From: Stagnihabitans sp038231775
Lineage (GTDB): Bacteria > Pseudomonadota > Alphaproteobacteria > Rhodobacterales > Rhodobacteraceae
NCBI GenBank assembly: GCA_038231775.1
Contig: JBBRKS010000029.1
Coordinates: forward strand, 1 to 31,949
DNA length: 31,949 nt
Direction of reading: 5' to 3'
Shown piece by piece: positions 6,924 through 14,547 of this stretch. The position numbers were made by a program, and so were the translations under genes. The notes under the pieces were generated by a model. It saw nothing but the letters and a program-made list of their open reading frames with translations, was not told where the DNA came from and did not search any database. Numbering within the stretch: position 1 is the first letter of the stretch; every line of letters begins with the position of its first letter.

Positions 6924-9047
6924 ATGAAAAGACTGATCAACACGACGACGGCCCTCTCGCTGGCGCTCTACATAGTGCCACCCTTTGCCGTTCAGGCGCA
7001 GGATTTGCAGTCGGTCACCGTGGGCGACAAGCAGGTGATCTGCCTGCCCGACAAAAAGACTGCCTGCCCGGACGGTGCCCTTTGCACGATCGCAAAGACC
7101 CCCGAGGCGTGCCAGTCCAATGCCGAAAAGCTGGTAGCCAAAGAGGCCGCCAAAGAACAGACCGACGCCGACAAGGCCGCTGCCGCCGATAAAGCCGCTG
7201 CTGACAAAGCTGCTGCCGATCAAGCAGCCGCTGACAAGGCCGCTGCTGACCAAGCTGCCGCTGATCAGGCTGCAGTTGATAAGGCCGCTGCCAAACAAGC
7301 CGAAAAAGATCAGGCCGCAGCCGACAAAGCCGCTGCCAAACAAGCCGCTGACCAAGCTGATGCCGACAAAACCGCAGCCGATCAAGCAGCCGCTGACCAG
7401 GCCGCCGCGGACAAGGCCGCGACGGACAAGACTGCTGCCGATCAAGCTGCTGCTGATCAAGCTGCCGCGGACAAGGCCGCGACGGACAAAACTGCCGCTG
7501 ACCAAGCTGCCGCCGATCAGGCTGCTGCCGACAAGGCAGCGATGGACAAAACTGCCGCTGACCAAGCTGCCGCCGATCAGGCTGCTGCCGACAAGGCAGC
7601 GATGGACAAAACTGCCGCTGACCAAGCTGCCGCCGATCAGGCTGCTGCTGACAAGGCTGCGATGGATCAAGCCGCTGCTGACCAAGCCGCAACCGACAAG
7701 GCAGCTGGCGATCAGGCCAATGCCGATCAGGTCGCCGCTGACAAGACCGCCAATGACAAGGCTGCGAAAGAAGCCGCCGCTCAGGACGAAGCAGCCATTC
7801 TTGCCGCCAAAAAGGCCCAGAAAAAGGCCGAAAAGGCAGCCGCTGCTGACCCGAACATGAAACCGGTTGAAGCCCCGGTTCCTGACAAACAGGCTGTCGA
7901 CACTTTGGCAACCGTTCTGGCCGAACCGACCGCCGCCGACACGACCACCGAGAAAGAACATTCTCCGCTGATCGTGGCCCCGGCTGCGGCTGTTCAGGCT
8001 GATCTGACCAAGGCCCCCTCGCCGGATCAACCCGCACCGAAAGATGCGGTCGTCACTACCGAAACCGTCACCAAGGACGAGACCCGCACCTCGACGCAGG
8101 ACTTTGCCGTGGCACCGGTCGCGGTGGCTCCGGGCAAGAAGTCAGGCCTTTCCGATCTGGAAAAAGTCGGACTTGTGGCCCTTGGCGCGCTGGTCATCGG
8201 GGCGATGATCAACAACAACCGCCAGCAGGTCGTCTCGAACACCGGCGACCGGGTGGTGGTACGTCAGGACGACGGCACGTATCAGGTCTACAAGGACGAC
8301 AACGCGCTGCTGCGCCAGCCGGGCTCGCAGGTCACCACACAGACCTTCCAGGACGGCTCGACCCGCACCATCGTGGTGCGTGAAGATGGCAGCCAGATCT
8401 CAACCGTGCGTGACGCTTCGGGCCGGGTTCTGCAACGCGTGGCCTATGACACTACGGGCCGTCCCACCGTGCTGATCGACGACCTTCAGCGCGAAACCCC
8501 GATCAATATCGCAACTCTGCCAAGGCCGCGTCCGACGCAGACCGCGATCTCGATCGAAGGCAATGACGCTGAAATGCAGGCGGCGATGGCTGCGGCGGAT
8601 GCCGAAGATGTCGGGCGCAGGTTCTCATTGCGCCAGATCCGTACGGTTCGGGAAGTGCGCGACCTTGCCCCCTCGATCAACGTGACGCCCATCACGTTCG
8701 AGACCGGCTCTGCCGCGATCCAGCCGACCGAAGCGAAAAAGCTGAACAGCCTTGGCAAGTTCATTCTGGACCTGATCCATCGCAACCCCGGTGAAGTCTT
8801 CCTGATCGAAGGCCACACCGACGCTGTGGGCTCTGCCGCTTCGAACCTCGCTTTGTCAGACCGCCGTGCAGAATCGGTGGCCAAGGCGCTGAGCGAGTAC
8901 TTCGGTGTGCCGCCGGAAAACCTGGTGGTACAGGGCTACGGCGAAAGCGAACTGCTGGTCGACTCGGCCGGTGACGAACGCACCAACCGCCGCGTCGCTG
9001 TGCGGATCATCACCCCGCTGCTGCAGCAGACTGTCGCCGCGAACTGA
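6924..9047 (+). CDS. OmpA-domain envelope protein with a long Ala/Asp/Lys/Gln repeat arm
   Basis: This 707-residue exported protein has four parts. Residues 1-25 are a signal peptide (cleavage near AVQA/QDLQ). A short cysteine-bearing segment follows (C40, C48, C54, C63). Residues about 72-295 are a nearly pure A/D/K/Q arm built on a 5-residue period, AADKA or AADQA, likely a long helix like the central arm of TolA. A charged and Pro-rich linker leads to a hydrophobic glycine-rich stretch (EKVGLVALGALVIGAMI, about 406-422) and a beta-rich region. The C-terminal OmpA peptidoglycan-binding domain (about 590-700) shows FETGSAAI, IEGHTDAVGSAASN, LSDRRAESV and ERTNRRVAVRI. Probable role: tethering the envelope to peptidoglycan. 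The ATG at 6924 has GAAAGG upstream and starts the signal peptide; the longer frame upstream lacks one. Confidence 0.9.
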   Translation: MKRLINTTTALSLALYIVPPFAVQAQDLQSVTVGDKQVICLPDKKTACPDGALCTIAKTPEACQSNAEKLVAKEAAKEQTDADKAAAADKAAADKAAADQAAADKAAADQAAADQAAVDKAAAKQAEKDQAAADKAAAKQAADQADADKTAADQAAADQAAADKAATDKTAADQAAADQAAADKAATDKTAADQAAADQAAADKAAMDKTAADQAAADQAAADKAAMDKTAADQAAADQAAADKAAMDQAAADQAATDKAAGDQANADQVAADKTANDKAAKEAAAQDEAAILAAKKAQKKAEKAAAADPNMKPVEAPVPDKQAVDTLATVLAEPTAADTTTEKEHSPLIVAPAAAVQADLTKAPSPDQPAPKDAVVTTETVTKDETRTSTQDFAVAPVAVAPGKKSGLSDLEKVGLVALGALVIGAMINNNRQQVVSNTGDRVVVRQDDGTYQVYKDDNALLRQPGSQVTTQTFQDGSTRTIVVREDGSQISTVRDASGRVLQRVAYDTTGRPTVLIDDLQRETPINIATLPRPRPTQTAISIEGNDAEMQAAMAAADAEDVGRRFSLRQIRTVREVRDLAPSINVTPITFETGSAAIQPTEAKKLNSLGKFILDLIHRNPGEVFLIEGHTDAVGSAASNLALSDRRAESVAKALSEYFGVPPENLVVQGYGESELLVDSAGDERTNRRVAVRIITPLLQQTVAAN
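7484..7648 (+). repeat. Perfect 60-bp tandem repeat inside the OmpA-domain gene
   Basis: The 165 bp from 7484 to 7648 repeat exactly with a 60-bp (20-codon) period. 7501-7560 and 7561-7620 are identical, including synonymous positions. Flanking units (7381-7500 and 7621-7680) are the same repeat with substitutions. Identity at silent sites points to recent duplication or gene conversion, so the length of the arm probably varies between strains. Confidence 0.9.
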
Positions 9048-9065
9048 ACCAAATGACATGAGGAG

Positions 9066-9099
9066 ACGCCGCCGGGGCAACCTGGCGGCGTTTTCTTTT
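9066..9099 (+). terminator. Rho-independent terminator of the OmpA-domain gene
   Basis: ACGCCGCC (9066-9073) pairs perfectly with GGCGGCGT (9084-9091), followed by TTTTCTTTT (9091-9099). It lies 18 nt after the stop codon and is the first of four tandem units. Confidence 0.85.
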
Positions 9100-9310
9100 G
9101 GGGATGCGGTCGGTGCCCAGTCGTAAGCTGACCGGCGAAACGCGTGGAAGCCCTGCCGGGATGATCTGGCAGCGTTTTCTTTTGGCGCTGTGGAAATGGC
9201 TGGCCGTGAATTGGCACTTCAAAGCGACGAAACACGACCCGGGTGATCCGGTGGCGCCTTCCTATAGGGATTCGGGTGGCCAGCAGTAACCTGACCAGCG
9301 AAACGCGACG

Positions 9311-9346
9311 AAACGCCGCCCGGGCACCTTGGTGGCGTTTTCTTTT
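9311..9346 (+). terminator. Fourth terminator unit, just upstream of the xdhC-like gene
   Basis: AAACGCCGCC (9311-9320) pairs with GGTGGCGTTT (9331-9340) with one wobble, followed by TTTTCTTTT. It ends 37 nt before the ATG of the next gene, insulating that gene from upstream transcription. Confidence 0.75.
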
Positions 9347-9383
9347 GGTGGGGTTTGGGTCATGATGCTGGCAGAGGTGCCCC

Positions 9384-10520
9384 ATGTCTGACCCCGTATT
9401 CTCTCCGCAGGTTTTCTCGCCCGATCAGATCCCCGAAATCGCCCTGTCCTGGGCCAAAGAGGGACGTCAGGTCTGGTTGGCCACGGTGGTCGAAACCTGG
9501 GGTTCGGCCCCGCGTTCGCCCGGCAGTCAGATGGTGATCGACGCCGACGGGGCGATGATGGGGTCGGTCTCTGGCGGCTGCGTCGAGGGCGCGTTGGTGG
9601 CGGAGGCGATGGCGGGCGGGCTTGCGCGGCTGTTGACCTACGGCGTTGCCGACGAAGCGGCCTTTGCGGTCGGGCTGGCCTGCGGTGGTACGATCCGGGT
9701 GCTGCTGGAACCGGTGGGTGAGGGTGCGACCGCCCTGCCCGTTGCCGTCTTGGTCGATCTGGTACAGGCCAAGGCTGCGGCGCGGCCGGTGGCTTTGGTG
9801 ACTGACCTGTCAAGTTTCGCCCGCCGTCTTGTCGCCAAGGGAGACGATCCTGCGGTCGACCGGGCCATGGCCGCCGATAGATCAGCGGCCATGGCGCAAA
9901 ATCCGGCAGGCCTTGGGTCTGCTGGACTGGGCATGGCGGGCTTGGGCTCTGCCGTTTCAGGATCTGCGGGTTCAGGTTCTGCGGGCGCAAGGTCTGGCAG
10001 TCTCGGTTCTGCAGCCCCTACCCCTGCCGGACAGAGTTTTGTCGGCGTGCATAACCCAAGCCTGCGGTTGTTCGTGGTGGGCGCGGTTCAGATCGCTCAG
10101 GTTCTGGTGCCGATGGCGCGCGCCTTGGGGCACAGGGTCACCTTGATCGACCCCAGATCAGCCTTCGGGTCAGCGGCGCGCTTTCCCGGTGAGGCTTTGG
10201 TGGAAGAGTGGCCGGATGAAGCGCTGCCCCGGTTTGCCCTCGACAGCCGCTGTGCCGTTGTGACCCTGACCCACGATGACAAGCTGGACGACCCGGCGAT
10301 TGCTTTTGCCCTGCGGTCACAGGTCTATTACCTTGGCTGTCTGGGATCGACACGGACCCATGCCAAACGGGTGGAGCGGCTGCGGGCGTTGGGCTTTTCA
10401 GACGCGGAACTGGGCCGTATCCACGCGCCGGCGGGGTTGGATATCGGGGCGAAGGGGCCTGCGGAAATCGCGCTGTCGATCCTGGCCGAGATCACGCAGG
10501 TTTTGCGCAAGGGGGCGTGA
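9384..10520 (+). CDS. XdhC/CoxI-family protein with a low-complexity insert
   Basis: XdhC and CoxI proteins insert or sulfurate the molybdenum cofactor of xanthine dehydrogenase or carbon-monoxide-dehydrogenase type hydroxylases. The N-terminal XdhC domain shows VVETWGSAPRSPGSQM, SVSGGCVEGA and the conserved cysteine motif GLACGG. The C-terminal Rossmann part shows LRLFVVGAVQIAQVL, VTLIDPR, VVTLTHDDKLDDPAI and YYLGCLGS. Between them, about residues 174-210, runs a Gly/Ser/Ala-rich spacer (GLGSAGLGMAGLGS and similar) that I do not expect in family members. At 378 residues it is longer than the usual 250-330. The ATG has GAGGTG 5 nt upstream. No hydroxylase or other cofactor gene is nearby, so its client enzyme is encoded elsewhere. 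Confidence 0.85.
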   Translation: MSDPVFSPQVFSPDQIPEIALSWAKEGRQVWLATVVETWGSAPRSPGSQMVIDADGAMMGSVSGGCVEGALVAEAMAGGLARLLTYGVADEAAFAVGLACGGTIRVLLEPVGEGATALPVAVLVDLVQAKAAARPVALVTDLSSFARRLVAKGDDPAVDRAMAADRSAAMAQNPAGLGSAGLGMAGLGSAVSGSAGSGSAGARSGSLGSAAPTPAGQSFVGVHNPSLRLFVVGAVQIAQVLVPMARALGHRVTLIDPRSAFGSAARFPGEALVEEWPDEALPRFALDSRCAVVTLTHDDKLDDPAIAFALRSQVYYLGCLGSTRTHAKRVERLRALGFSDAELGRIHAPAGLDIGAKGPAEIALSILAEITQVLRKGA

Positions 10521-10591
10521 CACTTTGTTCAAGTGATTGGTATCGCTGTATTCTAAAAATCTCCTTCAAGTTTTGTCAATCTGGGGCAACG

Positions 10592-10612
10592 CCGGGGGTT
10601 TCACACCCCCGG
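10592..10612. terminator. G/C hairpin with the ATACTCCC-type companion element
   Basis: CCGGGGGT (10592-10599) pairs with ACCCCCGG (10605-10612) around TTCAC. To its right, 10613-10646 reads as ACCCCC, GGGATATTTT and CGATGAATGG. Its reverse complement matches the companion element found at 1061, 19441, 23000 and 23051. It could terminate xdhC transcription, although no T-run follows directly. Confidence 0.5.
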
Positions 10613-10718
10613 ACCCCCGTGGGATATTTTCGGACCGATGAATGGGGAAGAAACAGCGGATTGTCGCGGTGGGCAGTGGGGCTTCTTTCGAATGCGGCGA
10701 TCGTAACTGGCGTCGGGT

Positions 10719-10746
10719 TTGCCTGCCGCTTGATCCTCGGTAGACT
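10719..10746 (+). promoter_or_regulatory. Candidate promoter of the alr-mlaE-mlaF operon
   Basis: TTGCCT (10719-10724) and TAGACT (10741-10746) are spaced 16 nt apart and lie 134 nt before the alr start. No other good match was seen in the gap after the hairpin. Confidence 0.4.
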
Positions 10747-10880
10747 GTAAGCTGCCGGGACTGGCGTTCGCTTGGACTTCGGATCGGTAAACGCGCAAAG
10801 CAGCGCCTGTCGGGGGGCCAAGCTTGGCGTTGCTGCTTTTCCCCCTTGACCCCACGCGCCTGCCTGTCAAAACCCGTCGC

Positions 10881-11930
10881 ATGGCTGTTGCAACCCTGAC
10901 CATTGATCTGGATGCTTTGGCCGCCAACTGGCGGGCGCTGCACCGTGCCTCTGCCAACGGGGTGCAGACGGCGGGTGTCGTCAAGGCGGACGGCTATGGG
11001 CTTGGGGTTGAGGCCGTGGTGCGCACGCTTGCCCAAGCCGGGGCGCGTCGGTTTTTCGTGGCGGCCGCCGAAGAAGGTGTGCGGGCACGGCGCGCCCTTG
11101 GGCCGGGGCCGCAGATCAACGTGCTGTCGGGCCATATGGCGGGCGACACGGCACTGATCCGCGATCACGATCTGACGCCGATGCTGAACAGTCTGGATCA
11201 GGTCACCCGACATCTTGAGTCGCTGGCGGGTCATGCGTTCGGCATCCAGCTTGACACCGGCATGAACCGGCTGGGCATGGAAGAGGCGGAATGGGAGGCG
11301 GCGGCCCCCTTTGTGCTGGAGGCCGGGCCGGACCTGCTGCTGTCGCACCTCGCCTGTGCCGACGACCCCGATCACGCGATGAACGAGGTGCAGTTGGCGA
11401 ATTTCCACGCGATGACCGACGGCACCGGCGTGGCGCGCAGTTTTGCCGCAACGGGCGGGATTTTGCTGGGGCCGGCCTATCATTTCGACCTGACGCGGCC
11501 CGGGATCGGGATGTATGGCGGGCGACCCTATGAGGGGGCTTTGCCGGTCATCCGGCTGACTTTGCCGGTCATTCAGACCCGTCTGGTCGCGGTGGGGGAG
11601 CCTGTGGGCTATTCCTGCACGTGGACAGCCACACAGCCCAGCCTGATTGCCACGGTGCAGGGTGGGTATGCGGACGGCATCCTGCGCAGCCTGTCGGGGC
11701 GCGCGACCTTGTGGGCGGGCGATGTGGCCTGCCCGTTGGTGGGCCGCGTCTCGATGGACCTGATCACAGTGGATGTCACCCATCTGGGCCATGTGCCCGA
11801 TGCGCTGGACCTGATCGGGCCGCACCAAGGCATTGACAAGCTGGCCGATGTGGCGGGCACCAATGGGTATGAACTTTTGACGCGGATGGCCGCCCGGCTG
11901 GACCGCCGCTATGTGGGAGGCGTTCGATGA
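10881..11930 (+). CDS. alr: Alanine racemase (PLP-dependent)
   Basis: It interconverts L- and D-alanine and supplies D-Ala for peptidoglycan. The 349 residues open with TLTIDLDALAANWRAL. The PLP-binding lysine is K35 in VVKADGYGLG. The second catalytic base is expected in the VGYSCTWTA region near residue 242. QLDTGMNRLG, FDLTRPGIGMYGG and RVSMDLITVDVTH are further family motifs. I start at ATG 10881 because TLTIDLDAL is the true N-terminus of the fold; an in-frame ATG 57 nt upstream adds unrelated residues. The stop overlaps the mlaE start by 4 nt (ATGA), so the two are translationally coupled, linking cell-wall and outer-membrane lipid functions. Confidence 0.93.
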   Translation: MAVATLTIDLDALAANWRALHRASANGVQTAGVVKADGYGLGVEAVVRTLAQAGARRFFVAAAEEGVRARRALGPGPQINVLSGHMAGDTALIRDHDLTPMLNSLDQVTRHLESLAGHAFGIQLDTGMNRLGMEEAEWEAAAPFVLEAGPDLLLSHLACADDPDHAMNEVQLANFHAMTDGTGVARSFAATGGILLGPAYHFDLTRPGIGMYGGRPYEGALPVIRLTLPVIQTRLVAVGEPVGYSCTWTATQPSLIATVQGGYADGILRSLSGRATLWAGDVACPLVGRVSMDLITVDVTHLGHVPDALDLIGPHQGIDKLADVAGTNGYELLTRMAARLDRRYVGGVR

Positions 11931-12706
11931 TTGCGCGTATACTGGCGCAGATCGGGCGTCCGGTTCTGGCGACTTTGGCGGCGTTTGGCCGGGTGACACT
12001 GTTTGCCGTCGATACCGTGCGCCATCTGCTGACCCCGCCGTTTTACTGGCGCGAGTTTGTTCAGGCGGTGCTGCAGGTCGGCTGGTTCTCGTTGCCGGTC
12101 GTGGGGTTGACGGCGTTCTTCACCGGTGGCGCGCTGGCGTTGCAAATCTTTTCGGGCGGGTCGCGGTTCAGTGCCGAGGCTGTGGTGCCGCAGATCGTCG
12201 CCATCGGCATGGCGCGCGAACTTGGCCCCGTGTTGGGCGGGCTGATGGTGGCGGCCCGGGTCGCCTCGTCAATTGCGGCGGAAATCGGCACGATGAAGGT
12301 GACAGAGCAGATTGACGCGCTGGTCACGCTTTCGACCCATCCGATGAAGTATCTGACCGTGCCGCGGGTCTTGGCCGCAACTTTGGCGGTGCCGGTATTG
12401 GTGGGCGTTGGCGACAGCATCGGGATTGCGGGCGGCTGGATTGTCGGGATCACCAAGCTTGATTTCAACTCGGCAACTTACCTGAAGAACACCACCGATT
12501 TTCTTGAGGTCTGGGATGTCGGATCTGGTCTGGTCAAGGGCGCGGTGTTTGGCTTTATCGTGGCGCTGATGGGCTGTTATTTCGGCATGAATTCGGGGCG
12601 TGGCGCCCAAGGGGTTGGGGCTGCGACCAAGGCGGCGGTGGTTGGGGCGTCAGTTCTGATCCTGGCCGCGAACTATGTGCTGACCGGGTTGTTTTTCACA
12701 TCATGA
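11927..12706 (+). CDS. mlaE: MlaE-family ABC transporter permease (intermembrane phospholipid transport)
   Basis: It is the inner-membrane permease of an Mla-type system that moves phospholipids between inner and outer membranes. The 259-residue protein has the MlaE (DUF140) signature: FFTGGALALQIF, then QIVAIGMARELGPVLGGLMVAARVASSIAAEIGTM in the middle (about residues 85-125), followed by EQIDAL. About five membrane helices are predicted, ending in a final helix at GASVLILAANYVLTG. It overlaps alr upstream and mlaF downstream by 4 nt each. No mlaD (MCE-domain) gene follows, so the periplasmic partner must be encoded elsewhere. Confidence 0.92.
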   Translation: MIARILAQIGRPVLATLAAFGRVTLFAVDTVRHLLTPPFYWREFVQAVLQVGWFSLPVVGLTAFFTGGALALQIFSGGSRFSAEAVVPQIVAIGMARELGPVLGGLMVAARVASSIAAEIGTMKVTEQIDALVTLSTHPMKYLTVPRVLAATLAVPVLVGVGDSIGIAGGWIVGITKLDFNSATYLKNTTDFLEVWDVGSGLVKGAVFGFIVALMGCYFGMNSGRGAQGVGAATKAAVVGASVLILAANYVLTGLFFTS

Positions 12707-13449
12707 TCACATTGTCGGGCGTTTACAAAGCTTTCGGGGCGAACCACGTGTTGCGCGGTGTTGATCTGGTGCTGCCCAAGGGGCAAAGCATGGTGATCAT
12801 TGGCGGGTCTGGAACCGGCAAATCGGTGCTGCTCAAATGCATCCTCGGGCTGGTTGCCCCCGATGCGGGCACCATCACGCTGGAGGGGGTCGATGTCACC
12901 AAGGGCGACCGCGATGCCTTCCTCGCCCGGTTTGGCATGCTGTTTCAGGGCGGTGCGCTGTTTGACTCGTTGCGGGTGTGGGAGAATGTGGCGTTTCGTC
13001 TGGTGCGCGGTGCGACCCCCATGACCAAGGATGCGGCGCGTGATGTGGCCATCGAAAAGCTGCGCCGGGTTGGGTTGAAGCCCAGCGTGGCCGACCAGTT
13101 TCCCGCCGAATTGTCAGGGGGGATGCAAAAACGGGTCGGTCTGGCGCGCGCGATTGCCGCCGAACCCGAGGTGATTTTCTTTGACGAGCCGACCACAGGG
13201 CTTGATCCGATCATGTCCGGCGTGATCAACGCCCTGATCCGCGAGATTGTGGTCGAGATGGGGGCGACGGCGATGACGATCACGCATGACATGTCATCCG
13301 TCCGCGCCATCGCCGACCGTGTCGCGATGCTGCATGACGGGCTGATCCGCTGGACCGGGCCTGTCGGCGAAATGGACGCCGCACCAGACCCTTACCTGCA
13401 ACAGTTCATCCATGGCCGCGCCGAAGGGCCGATTGAAAGCGTGCGTTAG
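12703..13449 (+). CDS. mlaF: MlaF-family ABC transporter ATP-binding protein
   Basis: This is the cytoplasmic ATPase that pairs with the MlaE permease. The 248 residues include Walker A GGSGTGKS (34-41), a Q-loop at MLFQGGALFDSL, the ABC signature LSGGMQKR (137-144), Walker B VIFFDEPTTGLDP (157-169) and the switch histidine in ITHDMSS. The LFQGGALFDSL segment is typical of the Mla/Ttg2 ATPases. It starts inside the mlaE stop (ATGA). The C-terminus is short and lacks extra domains. The 294 nt after it mark the end of this tight operon, but no clear terminator was found. Confidence 0.93.
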   Translation: MITLSGVYKAFGANHVLRGVDLVLPKGQSMVIIGGSGTGKSVLLKCILGLVAPDAGTITLEGVDVTKGDRDAFLARFGMLFQGGALFDSLRVWENVAFRLVRGATPMTKDAARDVAIEKLRRVGLKPSVADQFPAELSGGMQKRVGLARAIAAEPEVIFFDEPTTGLDPIMSGVINALIREIVVEMGATAMTITHDMSSVRAIADRVAMLHDGLIRWTGPVGEMDAAPDPYLQQFIHGRAEGPIESVR

Positions 13450-13743
13450 GGATTGGGTCGTCGGGCGGGCCTTTGAGGGGCCAATGGTGAGCTTGGGCGC
13501 CTTAGCCACATCCAAGCCTGCACACCCGAGTATCCACCGACAAATCCCCTATTCCGGTGGCATCAAACGGGGCTTTCGAATCGCCGCAGCGCGGGAATCG
13601 CCTGCAGGTTGAGGCCGGTTTCTGGCTTGGAAACAATGGCGCTGCATCCTCACGTTTTTCACGAAGAACTTCGTGCAACACACGGATATCATTGGAAAAG
13701 CGCGTCAGTTTGCCTTCAAGCTGCCACATTCGTGGGGGGTGGC
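13450..13743. other. Gap after mlaF with a short perfect inverted repeat
   Basis: The stretch has somewhat lower GC than its surroundings and no well-supported gene. At 13660-13675, CACGAAG and CTTCGTG form 7-bp arms around AA, in front of the membrane coiled-coil gene. A frame on the minus strand (13502-13735) is discussed among the findings. No strong promoter match was seen. Confidence 0.5.
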
Positions 13744-14511
13744 ATGACGAGTTCAGCGCGACAGACTTTTGATACGGTTCAGGGCGCGGCCCGTCGTTTG
13801 GTTGAGGTTTTGGTGGTGCTGGTCGCTGTCGCCTTGCTCGCGGCATGTCTGGCTGCCGCGTTTGGCATGATCCCGCGGCCCGAGGTTGCCTTGCGCTTTG
13901 GCGGGCAGGATGTGCCCTATCCCGGGATGGCGTTGCAGATCGGGCTGACGGTGCTGCTAACGGTCCTGATGATCTTTCTGCCTGCCAATCAGCGGATGGC
14001 AAGGCTGGAGCGCAGCCACCGCAGCTTTGCCATCGGGATGGAGGATGTCGCCCGCGCTTACCGCATCGCCCATGCCGCGGACCGGTCGGGTGTGTTTGCC
14101 CTGTCGGGTGAGTTTGAATCGATGCGCGCAAGGTTTGACCATCTGCGCCAGCATCCCGATTTGCGCCATCTGGAACCGGAACTTCTGGACCTCGCCGCCG
14201 AGATGAGCTTTGTGTCGCGCGATCTGGCCCGGGTCTATTCCGATGACAAGGTGGGCCGGGCGCGGATCTTCCTCACCCAGCGCCAGGAAGAGGTGGCGGG
14301 TGTTGCCGACCGCATCGCGGCGGCGCGCCGGACCTGTGACGAACTCCGCCGCTGGCTGACCGAGATTGAAAGCGAAGAACGGACCGCGCAGACCCAGATC
14401 CGGCGTCTGGAGGCGGACCTGCAAGAGATTTTGCCGACGCTGGGCTATGACTTCGACATCGGCGAGACGCATCCCGACAACGTGGTCAGCCTGTCCAAGC
14501 CGGGGAAATAG
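13744..14511 (+). CDS. Membrane-anchored coiled-coil protein (conserved, function unknown)
   Basis: The 255-residue protein has two hydrophobic helices near the N-terminus (about residues 22-42, LVEVLVVLVAVALLAACLAA, and 61-78, ALQIGLTVLLTVLMIFLP). A cytoplasmic helical part then carries MARLERSHRSFAIGMEDVARAY, a DKVGRARIFLTQRQEEV stretch and a terminal coiled coil (ERTAQTQIRRLEADLQ). Relatives in the same position before radA are often labelled DNA repair protein in Rhodobacterales genomes. I see no nuclease, helicase or other repair motif. The start is set by the G-rich site immediately before ATG 13744 and by the loss of protein character upstream. It is followed after 36 nt by the PqiA-like gene. 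Confidence 0.75.
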   Translation: MTSSARQTFDTVQGAARRLVEVLVVLVAVALLAACLAAAFGMIPRPEVALRFGGQDVPYPGMALQIGLTVLLTVLMIFLPANQRMARLERSHRSFAIGMEDVARAYRIAHAADRSGVFALSGEFESMRARFDHLRQHPDLRHLEPELLDLAAEMSFVSRDLARVYSDDKVGRARIFLTQRQEEVAGVADRIAAARRTCDELRRWLTEIESEERTAQTQIRRLEADLQEILPTLGYDFDIGETHPDNVVSLSKPGK

Positions 14512-14547
14512 GCTTGACCTTGGGCTAACCTTGGCAAGGATAGCCGC

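Larger units (their letters stand above)
9066..9346 (+). repeat. Tandem array of four terminator-like units, 81-84 bp each
   Basis: Four hairpin plus T-tract units follow one another, with T-tracts beginning at 9091, 9175, 9257 and 9338 (steps of 84, 82 and 81 bp). Units 1 and 4 are intact. Unit 2 has a weaker stem (CTGCC 9153-9157 with GGCAG 9168-9172) but a perfect TTTTCTTTTGG. Unit 3 is decayed (CCTTCCTATAGG in place of the T-tract). The linkers share CTGACC-GCGAAACGCG between units 1 and 3. This fills the 336-bp gap before the xdhC-like gene, where I see no coding sequence. Confidence 0.8.
10521..10880. other. Gene-free stretch between the xdhC-like gene and alr
   Basis: No credible gene. 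It holds a promoter-like pair TTGTTC/TATTCT (10525-10554, 18-nt spacer), the hairpin at 10592-10612 with its ATATTTT-type companion (10613-10646), and the alr promoter candidate at 10719-10746. Confidence 0.6.

Noticed and set aside
6852..8037. Long open frames on the minus strand and in a second plus frame across the repeat arm of the OmpA-domain gene
   Set aside because: They are by-products of the GC-rich repeat, give low-complexity proteins rich in Gly/Ser/Leu or Pro/Arg, and lack ribosome-binding sites.
10566..11999. 477-codon minus-strand frame opposite alr
   Set aside because: Shadow of alr caused by high GC at third positions; no family resemblance.
13660..13677. Possible LexA box near the inverted repeat before the so-called DNA repair protein gene
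   Set aside because: The alphaproteobacterial box is GTTC-N7-GTTC. Here the minus strand gives GTTG-N6-GTTC, wrong in both sequence and spacing.
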